From Nemertoderma westbladi (Eukaryota > Xenacoelomorpha > Nemertodermatida > Nemertodermatidae): a stretch of DNA of 63,085 bases. The notes under the pieces are model-generated. The model was given only the letters and a program-made list of their open reading frames with translations, made no database searches and was not told the origin of the DNA. A program made the translations under genes and the position numbers. Location: contig JAUCBJ010000127.1 of NCBI GenBank assembly GCA_032718475.1, forward strand, positions 1-63,085, given 5' to 3'. This document shows, in pieces, positions 12,204 through 26,000 of this stretch; the first letter of the stretch is position 1, and each line of letters begins with the position of its first letter.

Positions 12204-13439
12204 GAGAGCACACAGGAAGTTGAATGGAAGTAGATATAAAACGTTAAGAGAAATTCGGGAGAAATTTAAATTGACTTCTTATTAAACAATAAGTAAAGAA
12301 AAGATTATAACAAAAATCACAAAATAAATACCGAAATTTATCCTAAATTTAAAGGCAGGGGTTTGCACAAGAAGCTAGAATTTTGACTAAGAAGTAAAGA
12401 AATGACACATGCAAGGGCTTTAAATACCCCTGCATACTGAGCTTCCTGATTGGTGTAACGTTTCGATCCACCTTAGGTGAATCGAGCAACTATTCCGCTA
12501 GAGGGAAAGAGATCGAAACGTACAGGTATGGTATAGCGATTGTGCTCTACAGCAGAAACATATTTTGAGGCCGCAATAAAAGAAGTAATAAGGAAAGACA
12601 AGTGCTGGTTTTTAGCAAAGGTGAAGGCGATCATTTACAGATATTAATACTAATGTCAGTTAACATACGTTTCTGGATGGTCATGGCTGACCGCCAGATT
12701 TCATCTCACCATTCGGCTCAAATGGAGCAAGATAACGCACAGGCTGGTCAGTTCGCAATCACCAGCAGGTCTTATACTTTGTGCCAACAAGGTGCTGCTG
12801 GGTTTTTGATGTTCTCAGTCACTACCAAGATTTCACAATTCATGCTGTATACTTATCTACCGGTAAGTATTTGTTTACATAATTCGCTCAATCAATTGAA
12901 TCAAATCCCAAATATTAATATAAAAAATTTCATTGCAAATTTTTCCTACAACAACCTTATGCCTACAGTAACATACCGGTATTCAATATTACCTGTGTGT
13001 ATTTATTACATCACTTTCCTTTACTTAATTAATTATTATAAATTTTGGAATTTAATATATAATTCAATATATAATATATAATATTTAATATATAATTCAA
13101 TATATAATATTTAATATAATATTTAAAAATTTAATATAATATTTAATATAATATAAGTAGGCAGTAAGTACAATTTACAAATTTTTTAATTTTAATTTGT
13201 ATGAGAAACGCAGCTGCGAACGAGTTACTGTATAATCTTTTTCTAATTTTTCTATAAATTATTTTCTCGTACATTAGGACTAACTTCCTACTTCCATTTG
13301 CATATGACCCCTTCAATATGTTATTGAAGGGGATATATTATATTTAACCGTGGAATAATAGATAACAATTATTATTTCAATTTAAAGATGATGCTTTGAC
13401 CAATACAGAATTTTCCGATGCATTATTAAATCGTTGAAA
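12204..13439. other. Upstream region of the VSP gene, AT-rich
   Basis: No supported gene. From about 13030 to 13160 it is an almost pure AATATA/TTTAATAT low-complexity tract. A TATATTATATTTAA stretch at about 13333, roughly 100 bases before the exon 1A ATG, could act as a TATA-like element, but there is no direct evidence. An open frame at 12602-13081 has no recognisable domain and runs into the low-complexity sequence. Confidence 0.4.
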
Positions 13440-14044
13440 ATGACATCTGGACACGTTAATCTGGCGATGGAGCCAGATACGCCGCCATCCATCGCGGCAA
13501 CAAACGTCGTCGATCCTGACACGGTAGATAAATGGGGAACTCTGACCCTAAAATCCATGACTGATGATGGTGAAGTAGACCGAGACAAATCAAAACTAAC
13601 CCTTACAAGAAGTCTCCCCCCAACGCAAGTGTTATCAAAATATGAAAACCGTATATCAGTTGACGAACAGCTACTAAACAATACAACTAAATCGGTAGAT
13701 CAATTGCATTCCACTCAAGTTAGTTTCTCGGCGCAAACAATTGACGATGAAGAAAACGTGAAAATCCCGGTTCAAATGACATCCACAATGGAGGATCCCA
13801 GTGGCCTCGAAAGATACAATACCACGTCGGGACGAGTTCGCTATAAAGTTAGACGTTTCACAGAATATTATCCAGTTCGTGTGGTTAGCTTGTTTATGGT
13901 GCTTCTCGACATTTGCATTATCACAGCTAGTGTGATAATAGTCCTCGATGATAATGGTATGGATCAAAGCCATCCGATAAATAAGAACTTAGAAGTGACA
14001 TCGATTGTGATTGTCTCATATTTTATGGTGGAACTAATTCTGAG
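13440..14044 (+). CDS. TPTE: VSP exon 1A: long N-terminus, S1 and S2
   Basis: The exon opens with ATG at 13440 (an upstream in-frame TTG is not a likely start) and ends at the donor AG|GTTTGT, 14044/14045, leaving a split Arg codon (phase 2). It encodes about 145 acidic cytosolic residues, then [15 protein letters not shown] and the S1 helix with LLD (Asp157), a short extracellular loop, and S2 ending FMVELIL-R. The open frame runs on for only seven codons past the donor before a stop. Confidence 0.88.
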
Positions 14045-17000
14045 GTTTGTATGGAAATCTCATTAGAATATATATGTACTGTAGCTTCATCACTATACAG
14101 TATAATAACACAATGTTCCGGATATCTGTCGATTTGTGCGTTAGGTTGTCTCTTCCTATTGTACGTGTGTCTGTTTCATTGGTTGTTTGTTCGCTCAGAA
14201 CTCGAGAACCGAGGAACGTTGATTGCTTAAACTTTGCATGGTAAGAAATGGGTGATCTTCCACAGTAAACTCTTCCACTCAGTTTTCCAATTACTGTAGC
14301 ATTGGTTCCAATGCATCGACCATCAAGGATGAAAGACGGGGTTGAGCAAAGCTGCATGAGGAATTTAAGAACTGTGCCGACCCTTCTAGGGATCGAACCA
14401 GGGCCTCCTTATTAGAAGCACGGTAATGTCACCATTGTGCTGTAGTTATAATTATAAATATTCTAGGGGGACATGTTTGAATTCAAATATAGTACCTAAA
14501 GAGTGATAATTGTCTATACCTTGTCGAATGGTAAGTTATAGCATGACACATTATTATTTAAGATTGAATTCGAAACAAGGACTTTAAATTAAGGACTTTA
14601 AAGTAAAGTTTTCTTCGGCCGTTGGTAGGTATTACGCACAATCTCTGACGTGGTATTTCCAATGCTGCAATGCGATCCCAAGATAAAGCTTTTAAAGGAC
14701 ACTGGCCTTGAAGATGCGGATAATCTTGCGAAAGTTATGGGGGATAGGCATTTAGTGGCGACTCTTTTTGACGATAAGGCGGCACATTAATTCTTAATGC
14801 AACTACAATGCACCATGTCAATTATTTTGTAGATACAGTAGTATCCATTTCAGCCTCTATCTTCTGTATCTAATCCATCTAATTTAATTTGTACCAAAAA
14901 TTGTATTGTAATTGTAATTACATAAAAGAATTGTAATTGTTTCAAGAACCCAACTCGTACAGTACTAAGAAAAACACTGAATCTGTATGTGGGTTTTACC
15001 TCCATCGGTTGAATGCGTTGATGACATTTCCATTATCCTTATAAGTTCATCCGGTATTCGGTAGTCAAGCCGAGAGTTGGAATTCTGCACAGTCTTGTTA
15101 GAAAGATAATTCCCACATCTCAAATAATTTTTACAAAAACTGTCATTGTCATTGTCAATTGTCATACATAGCAGGCCCTACAGTATTAATAGTCATTGAA
15201 TGGATTCAGCAGTTGGCTACGAACAAATGACTCAAGGGTGAAGAATAACTGGTGCAATATCGGCACTTTTCCAAACGCTTGTAATATCGGCACTTTTTCA
15301 AACGCTTGTAATATCGGCACTTTTTCAAACGCTTGTAATATCGGCACTTTTTCAAACGCTTGCAATATCGGCACTTTTTCAAACGCTAGTACAGTAGAAA
15401 AAATGGAACCGAAAATTTAAATGTTGTCGCACCCAGTAAGAGGGAGGGAGATGAAACTCTATCTTTCTCGTGCTAAGTAAATACCATAACATATTTTCAA
15501 TAAGTAACATGTTCTAGAACTATAATATAATAGAAAATACTAGCTATTAATAAAAAGTAGGAATTGGTGTTTATTCCGGGAGTGTTATTTACTTTTCTGG
15601 TAGCTAGTGTTTTCATATTATTCTTATTAGCTACCTAGTATTTAATGTTTGCTTTAAACTGTACATTGCAAGCTGGCTACCATACAATATAGCACTGCCT
15701 ACGGTGCTAATTAATTTTAATTAATGATGCTCGGCACTGGTTCGGTATACAGTAGGTACAACTCCCACGGAGATTTTAACGGTGCTTGGCCTGCCACCCC
15801 CGCCCCTTTATAATGAATATAAGCTGTTTATTATTTGGTGTTTTCATTATTTTTAATTTTTTTTATATAATACGGGGCGAGCCACGGAGTATATGTGAGC
15901 CTGCGCGTAGCGCTGTAATTAGTGGACCAGTCAGGCTACCGGTGTGTTGTAGGTATAACCCCACTCAAATTATTTATACTTCAGCCATTTTTGCTATTTC
16001 TTTTTTTGAAAATATTCTAGAACATGTTAGCAAATTCAAAGGAAATAAAAGTCGCTCTAGAACAAATATTGGTACTAGTGTAGCCTGTGTGCTTTTGGCT
16101 ATTGATATATGTTCTAGGACATCTTTTCGATCCATTACATGTCTTCTTGGTTGCTAGTGTTTTTTATGGTAGCTGATGTTTTTATTTAATTAGGGCTAAA
16201 AAAATGGGAAAGTGTAAGGGCCCCCTGGAAAGTGGAAATTGTTTAGAATTGTAAGGCTGAATATACTGTATGTAGGCCTAATAAAATCCCATCTTTAGTC
16301 AGTTGATTCCTGCATAATTTTTTTATAAAAAAATGGTGACGGTCATGTTGACAAGCAAAGTCTGCAAATCTTATACTTATAGTTACTTTGACGGCCGCCA
16401 AGGGGCTTTAGGCGAGATCCACCAAGCGTGCTGCGAGAATTTCCACGTATTGTCAGACATCAAGTTTTATGTAGCTAGTTATATTTAAAATTCGGTATTT
16501 TGGAAATAATTTAACAAATAATGGATAGCATTGAACTCAACTCAATTAATGATACATTCACTACTTGTGTTGAAGAGGACCAAAGGAGTTCCAAATACTC
16601 AATATCAACACCACAGGAGTCATTAAGTGATGAAATAGATCTAAGATATTGCCGTTCACGGTTTGGTAAGTTCCGCTGGAAAGTAAGACTCTTCACCGAG
16701 CATTTAATAATTCGCGCGATAAGTATATCTTTGGTATTCTTAAATATCGGCTTTGTCACGGATGATATATTAACAACGCTGCAAAGCAACACGACAAACA
16801 ATAACTTGCGTTGGGAAATTCCTGACATTGTGGTAATGTCATACTTTATGGTGGAATTATTTCTTAGGTTAGTCAGTTAGAAATCAAATCAGATTACAAA
16901 GTGTAATTCACAAGTTTGTTACTACTACACTATCTTATGTAGCAAAGGTAAAAATATTTGACTGATTTTTTGTTCCTATATTTGCATTTCATGATTTACA

Positions 17001-20000
17001 AGTTGAATGGGCTTCAACTCAGAGGTGCAGACTCTGTCACACGGTTTATCACAAATTATTCATCAGAAAATACCCATTATTGTTTAGGCGCTTCTCATCT
17101 GGAGATTCAGTCCTCGACCTCCTTAGTGGTTTGCTTGGCTTTGCCTCCCAATTGATTTCCATTCCTGGGTTTATTGCCTGAGCCTTCCTGGGCATCATTC
17201 ATGACATCGAACCTGCTGGTTGAAAAGCTCCTGTAGATTATTAAAGTATTGCCTATACAGGGACTATTGTAGATGGCATTCTTGGCCACCGCTGTCTGTT
17301 TGATCCGAGTGTCTTTCTGAGCTTTAGTGAGATCCTCTCGGGACTTCCGAATTCTTACCTTTGCCACAATAAGACGATGTTCACTGTAGGTAGAAGGGGC
17401 GGAGAGTAAGGTAACATGAGGTATTTGGAATTCATGTTGGAAAAATTGGAGGATTCGTGAATGGGCCAGCAGTTTGTCATTGCAAATTTGGGAATTATTA
17501 TTTAAAAAAAGGTGAATATAATTAATTAAGTCCCACCTTAGCATAGTAGTGGTTGACTCCGTTACCTTGAAAGGAAAAGTCATAGTTAAACTTATGGGAA
17601 AAAATTATTTAAACACCAGAATATATTTGGCAACCCCAACCAACATTTGTCAAAAAACAAAACCCCAAATGGTACCCCCGAAACCAATTATCCAGACCAA
17701 AATAAATGAAAAACCTCAAAAATAAATCAAAAAATCTAAAATTCAAAATAAATACATACAGTAGGGCCTATTCCCCCAAAGAAAGTAAATGTATGTTCCC
17801 CAATGTATAAATATAATAAATATACAGTAGGTCCTACATTAAAATAAATGCATATTCCTTCAAAATAAATACATATTCCCCCAAAGTAATTGTATATTCC
17901 CTCAAATTACATATATACGACAACAAAACATGTAAATCCCCAAAATAAATAATCCCCCGATATAAATCGATAATCACTCTTTCATCCACTAAATATGTTG
18001 ATGTATATTATTAGGTACGGGCCTACATAATTTTTATGTCTGTTTATAGTATATTTTCTTCTTGCGGTAAGAAAACGCGGTAGTGAATTGTGACACAAAA
18101 GAATACGTTTTTGAATTACAGTATTGTAGTAGTGCAGTGCAGAAAGCAGAACATCAGATCTATTTGTGATTGTGACACCATTGGTGTCCCAACATTGGGA
18201 CACTACAGCACTAACAATTGTTACAGTTACATAATATTTTAAAACAACAATGTACTGTTATTCGATAAAAAATTTACACTATTTTCAATTGACCGAAATC
18301 ATCCTATTCCGTGTAAGTGTATTGAGTTACTGTATGTACACGTACAGTATGATTAGACATGTATTTATACTGTACGAGTGAATCAAAAGCAAGTGTCATC
18401 CCCGGAAACATGGACACCACCCGGTCTGACTGCTTCCATCCCCGGAACCATGTACCCCGCCCTGTCTGACTGCCTCTATCCCCGGAACCATGGACCCCGC
18501 CCTGTCTGACTGCTTCCATCCCCGGGACCATGGACCACACCCTGTCTAACTGCCTCTATCCCCAAAACCATGGACCCCGCCCTGTCTGACAGCCTCCATC
18601 CTCGGAACCATGGACCCCGCCCTGTTTTACTGCCTCTACCCCGGAACCATGGACCCCACCCTGTCTGACTGCTTCCATCCCCGGAACCATGGACCCCACT
18701 CTGTCTGACTGCTTCCATCCCCGGAACCATGGACCCCGCCCTGTCTGACTGCCTCTATCCCCGGAACCATGGACCCCGCCCTGTCTGACTGCTTCCATCC
18801 CCGGAACCATGGACCACACCCTGTCTGACTGCCTCTATCCCCAAAACCATGGACCCCGCCCTGTCTGACAGCCTCCATCCTCGGAACCATGGACCCCACT
18901 CTGTCTGACTGCTTCCATCCCCGGAACCATGGACCCCGCCCTGTCTGACTGCCTCTACCCCGGAACCATGGACCCCACCCTGTCTGACTGCTTCCATCCC
19001 CGGAACCATGGACCCCACCCTGTCTGACTGCCTCTATCCCCGGAACCATGGACCCCGCCCTGTCTGACAGCCTCCATCCTCGGAACAATGGATCCCCGCC
19101 CTGTCTGACTGCCTCTATCCCCGGAACCATGTACCCCGCCCTGTCTGACAGCCTCCATCCTCGGAACCATGGACCCCGCCCTGTCTGACAGCCTCCATCC
19201 TTGGAACCATGGACCCCACCCTGTCTGACTGCTTCCATCCCCGGAACCATGGACCCCACCCTGTCTGACTGCCTCTATCCTCGGAACCATGGACCCCACC
19301 CTTTCTGACTGCTTCCATCCCCGGAACCATGGACCCCACCCTGTCTGACTGCCTCTATCCCCTGAACCATGGACCCCGCCATGCCCGACTGCCTCTATCC
19401 CCGGAACCATGGACCCCGCCCTGTTTGACAGCCTCCATCCTCGGAACCATGGACCCCGCCCTGAGTGACAGCATCCATCCTGGGAACCATGGAACCCACC
19501 ATGCCCGATTGCCTCTATCTCCGGAACCATGGACCCCGCACTGTTTGACAGCCTCCATCCTCGGAACCATGGACCCCGCCCTGAGTGACAGCATCCATCC
19601 TGGGAACCATGAAACCCACCATGCCCGACTGCCACCATCCCCGGAACCATGGACCCTGCCGTGTCTGACAGCCTCCATCCTGGGAACCATGGAACCCACC
19701 ATGCCCGACGGCCTCATCCCCGAAACCATGGACCCCACCTCCCAGCTTGTCTTTTACCACAATTACCTCATAAATTACGGCATGTTTTATATATGTTATA
19801 CTGGGTGATAATAACACCTTTTATTTTCCTAGGTTATTTGGCCAATATGAAGATATGTTAAGAAGGAATCCAGATTGGTACATCATTGTAGATTTGGTTG
19901 TTATTCCCGTCACGTTCGCAACATCAATAATATTTTATAATTTTAAGGTACAAGATACAAGTTTAGTCGCGAAGTTACTCATTGCCGGACGTCTTATCAG

Positions 20001-23000
20001 GTAATATACCAACATAATGTCCGCAATATTCGCTACTACTGTACCTTATCGGTAAGATTTCTCAAAACAATCTTACTTATAGGTAGGGGCCTACCTTTAA
20101 AAATCCTATCCCAGGACTACATAATACAAATTGTATTTAATAAGTTATAAGAAATATTTAATTTAACAACTAAATTACATTTCCTTTAACAACTTGCCAT
20201 TAATTGTCATATTTCCTTGTACTGTACACCCGCATCAAAAAGTAAAGGAACTCTTTCAAAATATTTTACTTTATTATTATACAATATTATTAATGTAAAA
20301 GTATACCGCTGTAGACGCCCGTGATGATGGATGGTACGGTAAATAACATTTTAAATATCCACGTGGTGAAAGACCCTTTCTAAACAAGATCCTCCCTAAT
20401 ATTTATAGTATTATTAATTATTTGTTAGTATTAACCCTATCCATACCGGGGTATTTTAGACGCTCAAACTACCGGGGGGGGGGGGGGGGGGGGACTTTTG
20501 GGGACGTAAAGTTTGGAAGCATATAACTTTGTGTGGTGTGATGATATTACTTTAAAGTAAAAAGTTTTAGATACAAAATTTATTCCTTTATCCAAATATG
20601 CCACACACTAATGCTCAAATATAATATTTATATACTATAATTATGTTTAAATTGATTTTAAATTGATATTAAATTGATTGAATTTTAAATTTCCCTCCTA
20701 CTATAGTTCAGCAATAATATGACAGTTTCAGAGACAGGTCAGTTTACGAGTCATTTTCATGGTCATAAATAATAATATGAAAATAAATTTTTGTTTTAAG
20801 ATAAAGAATAATAAATTTTAGGAAAAATAACGGAATTTCACTTGCAATAAATGTGGTTTGGCTTTGAACCAAGCAATCAAATAAAGTGCGTCTCCAAAAG
20901 TCCCCCCCCCCCGGTATGGATAGGGTTAATATTATTATATATTTTATTATTTATTATTTATTATCTCAAATAGAATCGTTCGAATAATACGATTATTCAC
21001 GGAGAAAAAGCAGGCTGAAAAAGCGACACGACGGTTAATCTCTGGTAACAAACGGCGATATAGGAAAGATGGATTCGATTTAGACTTAACTTATATAACC
21101 AAGAGAGTGATAGCAATGTCATTCCCGTCCTCTGGGTTTCAAACATTCTTTAGGAATCCAATAGTACAGGTTAGAGTAATTCAATCAGTAATAAGAAAAA
21201 CAGGTAAGTATACTGTACATACAGTAGGCCTATACCGGTATTATATTCTATATTAACAAACAACTCACAAATGTGTTAATTTTAATTACATGCCCATTAA
21301 GGGGAGGGGGGAGGGGGGTACACCATTTTCGGGCAACTCTTCGATTTATCACTCTCAGCGTTTCAAAATTGTTTGGTTTTGGCTATAATTTGGAATATAC
21401 AGTAGGTACCCAAGATGCTATTCTACATGTGATAATTGAATGTACCGAGATACTGACTAACAGGGGGTTGTGATGTATATATTAACTTTAAGGTAAACAC
21501 TAGAGTCTTATACCCTTTAACTACAAAAAAAAATATAGAATCAGGACATTAAGCCCAAAATACCTTCCAGACCCTAAGGCCATCAAGGAACACAAAACAA
21601 AACAAACAAAAAACACAAACAAAAGTATAGTATCAGGACATTAAGCCAAAAATACCTTGCAGACCCTAAGGCCATCAAGGAACACAAAACAAAACAAACA
21701 AACAACACAAACAAAATATATAAAAACATGCTCCACATACAAGTATGTATCGCAACCCTAACCCTAAAACCTAACCGCCATACACTAAATGATACCGGTA
21801 ATAAACTGCACAAAAACTAAGCCTATATTCTATAAGAAAATATATGACAATTTTGTCGCCGTGAAAGAGGTAGGACTAAAACAAAAATAATTAATTTGTT
21901 AAAAATATGGTTGCGTTTCGGCGTCTAGGACCAGTACGCGCTAATCCTCGACACCTCATCAGCTGGACAGGGAATTAGCCAAGCCTAACTATATTGCACC
22001 ATTGACCTAAATTAATCGCACCATCAACTCAGTTACCACTCAGCCCAAACAGACTTCAGACCTCAGAACATTGGAACCCTATAGGCCTACGGTAAGTAAA
22101 CATGTTACCAATCGAAAACTGGTAGTTTGCTAGAGCAAACACACAGCACAAAAATTATATAAGATTTAACAACATGCAGTGATGCCGGAGTTCTGCTCTA
22201 TCCCAGTAAAGATTTGGGATATTCATATGTGATAATTGAATGTACCGACATACTGACTAACAGGGGGTTGTGATGTATATATTAACTTTAAGGTAAACAC
22301 TAGAGTCTTATACCCTTTAACTACAAAAAAAAATATAGAATCAGGACATTAAGCCCAAAATACCTTCCAGACCCTAAGGCCATCAAGGAACACAAAACAA
22401 AACAAACAAAAAACACAAACAAAATATATTATACCATGCTCCACATACGTAGTTAAAGGGTATAAGACTCTAGTGTTTACCTTAAAGCTATTCTACGTGA
22501 CATTGTAGAAGTAGTAGGTTTTGAAGTAAGTTGACAATTTTATAAAAAAAATATTTAGAGATAAATCGACCTTTTATTATGCATAGTAATAGTAATTTCA
22601 ATAGGTCTCCCTAAATGGAAATTGTTATAACTTGAAAACTAAAAGAGCTAATAAATAGCGGTTTTCAGATTTGGAAACACCATTTTAATCGTGCATTATA
22701 ATAGACCATAAAAATTATTTCGACACATTTTGGACCAAAATGGTGCACCCCCCCCCCCCCTTAAAAAAATTAAAAAATGTCAATAAATGAATAAAAAAAT
22801 GTCAATAAATGTTTAATACTGTAGTTTAGGATAGAAAGCTACTGTAAGCAGCTTGTGGTACCCATACTGTATAACAAAAATAAATAAAACTAATAATTAA
22901 ACTGCCTAAAGCCCCGTTCACATCCAACGGTGCGTGAGAGGGAAAGTAGTCTGGCGGTATTGAAGCGGTAAGCCAGCGGTTCACTACCCGGAGCCCGTTC

Positions 23001-26000
23001 ACACCCAACGGTAAGCTACCGTTGCGGAAACTGATTGTATATACTGTATCTGTCGACTGTGAATTCAACAGGAAATTACATTAATTGTTTTAACATTGTT
23101 TAAATGGGCTGCGGTACACCGCGCGGTTTAGCGCATAACTACCTGTTGGGTCGTTCACAGTCAGCGGTGTACCGCTGGCCCTGCGGTACACCGCGCGGTG
23201 TACCGTTCCGTTGGATGTGAACGGGCCTTTAGTGATTCAGTACTGTAGATTGAAAGTAAGTACGTAATTACTGGTCCGGTTCCGGTACATGTAAGTGAAC
23301 GTATCCTAGTGACAATGTTTTTGTGTAGTCTAATGTAAACCGCCTAATTATGAAAGTAAAATTAATAAGAAAAACAAGCAAGGCAAAAATTAAAAGGTTC
23401 CAACACGCTAAACAATGAACAATAGGAACAATAATGATGATACCAACCTCGGATTCGCAACATCTTGCGACGACGGCATTCCCACTGAAAAAGGTAAATT
23501 AAAGGATGGCAATGATACGGTAAACATGAGTCAATTTAATCCAGTAAGCGAGGATGATGTTAAGAAACTAATAGATGATGGTAACTCGAAATCGGGCCCC
23601 AATGATCCCATCCCAACAAGGCTATTGAAAATGTGCCTGGGACCCCTCCTTGTTGTCATAACTCTGATGATAAACCTATCGATAGCAACGGCAGTAGTAC
23701 CGACATTATTTAAGGAGGCTATTCTGACACCAATATTGAAGAAAGCTCGACTCAATCCTGAAATCTTTAAAAATTTCAGACCAATATCGAATCTGAGATA
23801 TATTGCGAAACTTACAGAAAAGGTGGTAGCTGACCAACTAATTAGTCATCTCAATCTGAATAACTTACACGAACCATTGCAAAGTGCCTATCGTAAATAC
23901 CATGGAACAGAAACAGCGATGTTAGCAGTAACTGACAGTATCTTACGTGACATTGATGATGGATCCGCAGTCTTAATGATTATGTTAGATCTGAGTGCCG
24001 CCTTTGACACGGTGGAGCATTCAAAAATCTTAGATATCCTACGGTCGGATTTAAAGATCGATGGTCTGGCACTTGATTGGTTCCGATCTTACTTGGGGGA
24101 TAGGAAACAACAGGTCCGTATAGGCGATGTTTATTCAGATATGAAAAAACTTAAGTTTGGATTACCACAGGGATCTGTATTGGGGCCGGTATTATTCAGT
24201 ATCTACACACGATCGTTGTCCTCCGTGATAATTAAACATGGCCTTAAATACCATCTATATGCGGACGACACCCAAATATATATCGCCTTTAAGCCTGCAG
24301 ATATAAATCATGCGGTAACTGTAACAGAAAAATGTCTCGAAGATGTGAATGCATGGATGAGAAAACATTTCCTTAAACTCAATACAGATAAAACTGAAAT
24401 ATTGGTCTTGCAGTCCCGCTTCAACCCGGACTTAAACCTACATCAGGTTCGAGTTGGTGTTGATACCGTTGAATGCAAATCTGGTGCACGTAGTCTGGGG
24501 TATCAAATGGATTGTTATATGATGAATTCCAAACAGATCGCTATCACTGTCAGAGACGCGTTCTACCATTTGCGTAGTCTGTCAAAAGTAAAGCGTTATT
24601 TTGGAAATAAAGAGCTCGAAATTCTTATTCATGCGCTTATATCCAGTAAACTAGACGCGTTTAATTCACTATATTATGGGTTGCCTGCGAAATACATTTC
24701 AAGACTACAATACGTGCAGAATTGTGCAGCGAGGATGCTGACGAATACACGTAAACGGGATCACATAACGCCAGTACTGCGTGAACTTCATTGGTTACCT
24801 GTACGCCGCCGAATAAATTATAAAATAGCATCACTAACGTTTAAGTGTTTACACGGGCTGGCTCCGCAATACTTATGCAATCTACTTGTCCCATACATTC
24901 CAATCCGTGCATTGAGATCAGGCAGTGCTGGGCTACTTACAGTACTGTACCCCGGTACAGGATGGAGCACTATGGTAAACGTTCCTTTTCGGTTGCTGCA
25001 CCAACTATCTGGAATTCGCTTCCACTATATGTGCGGAATGCCACGACGGTCGAAACGTTTAACTCTCGTCTAAAAACCCACCTGTTTCGATTGGAGTATC
25101 CTACAGACTAATCTTTATTTAAATTTTTTATTTCACTGTTCCACAATTAAGTTTACTCAAAACTTATTTTTACTGTACTAACTATATATATATTTTTAAG
25201 ATACTTTAAGTTGGTTTTTATCATTGCGCCCTGAACAACTTGTACTAACTGATAGGGCGCGTTATAAATAAATAAATATTATTATTTATTATTAAACAAT
25301 TGGATACAAATATAAATAATAATAATAGTTGGATTTAATTAAATTCGAAAGGTGGCGAAATTCCTTGATACAAAACACCCGTGTCACTACAAGGTTTACA
25401 ACCTGTGTTCGGAACGGACCTACGATCCATCTTGGTTCCACGGACATGTAGAACACATTCCTATAGATGATCACAACGTTCCTACTTTGAAGCAAATGAT
25501 TGAGTACTGCGAGTCAGTTAGGTAAGTTAGTTACTGTACATACATACTGTACAGTTTAGTGAGTACAATATTACAGTACTGTAGTAACATATTTTTATGG
25601 ATTTCTGGGATCGGGACCGGGATTATCACTCTCGGGATCCCGTTTTTCGGGATCGGGGTTGAAATTTTGGATAAATACCTTAATTACTGTAAGTAATGGG
25701 TCAATGCAAACCATATTGATCAATGTCCCGTACGTGATTTTTGAAATTTGTTGAATTTTGAAATTAACTTTGTGAATTTGCCATAGTGATGGTTAGAAAG
25801 AGCGATAATTACTGCATATGAAAACAGAATGTGCCCCAAAAATTTCTTGGCCATTATTGAGAGAAACGTTCCGGAAAGAAAAAATTGAGAAATTTTGTTT
25901 TTGAAATTTGAGGAATTTTGTCACGTATACAGTAGGAAATTTATTGTTAGCAGATCCAATTCGCTGCACCACCCAGCGGAGAATGGGCTAAGTCGTGATT

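Noticed and set aside
12602-13081. 159-residue ORF upstream of the VSP
   Set aside because: No domain; its second half is low-complexity AT-rich sequence.
18304-19861. Set of overlapping 70-230-residue ORFs on both strands as collagen-like or repeat proteins
   Set aside because: All are readings of the 40-bp minisatellite in different frames and lie inside a VSP intron.
21170-21205. Strong-looking donor CAG|GTAAGT at about 21204 as the end of VSP exon 3
   Set aside because: Joining from here to 25352 breaks the frame; the CAG|GTTAGA donor at 21169/21170 joins in phase 0 and restores the conserved RNPI...FLD spacing.
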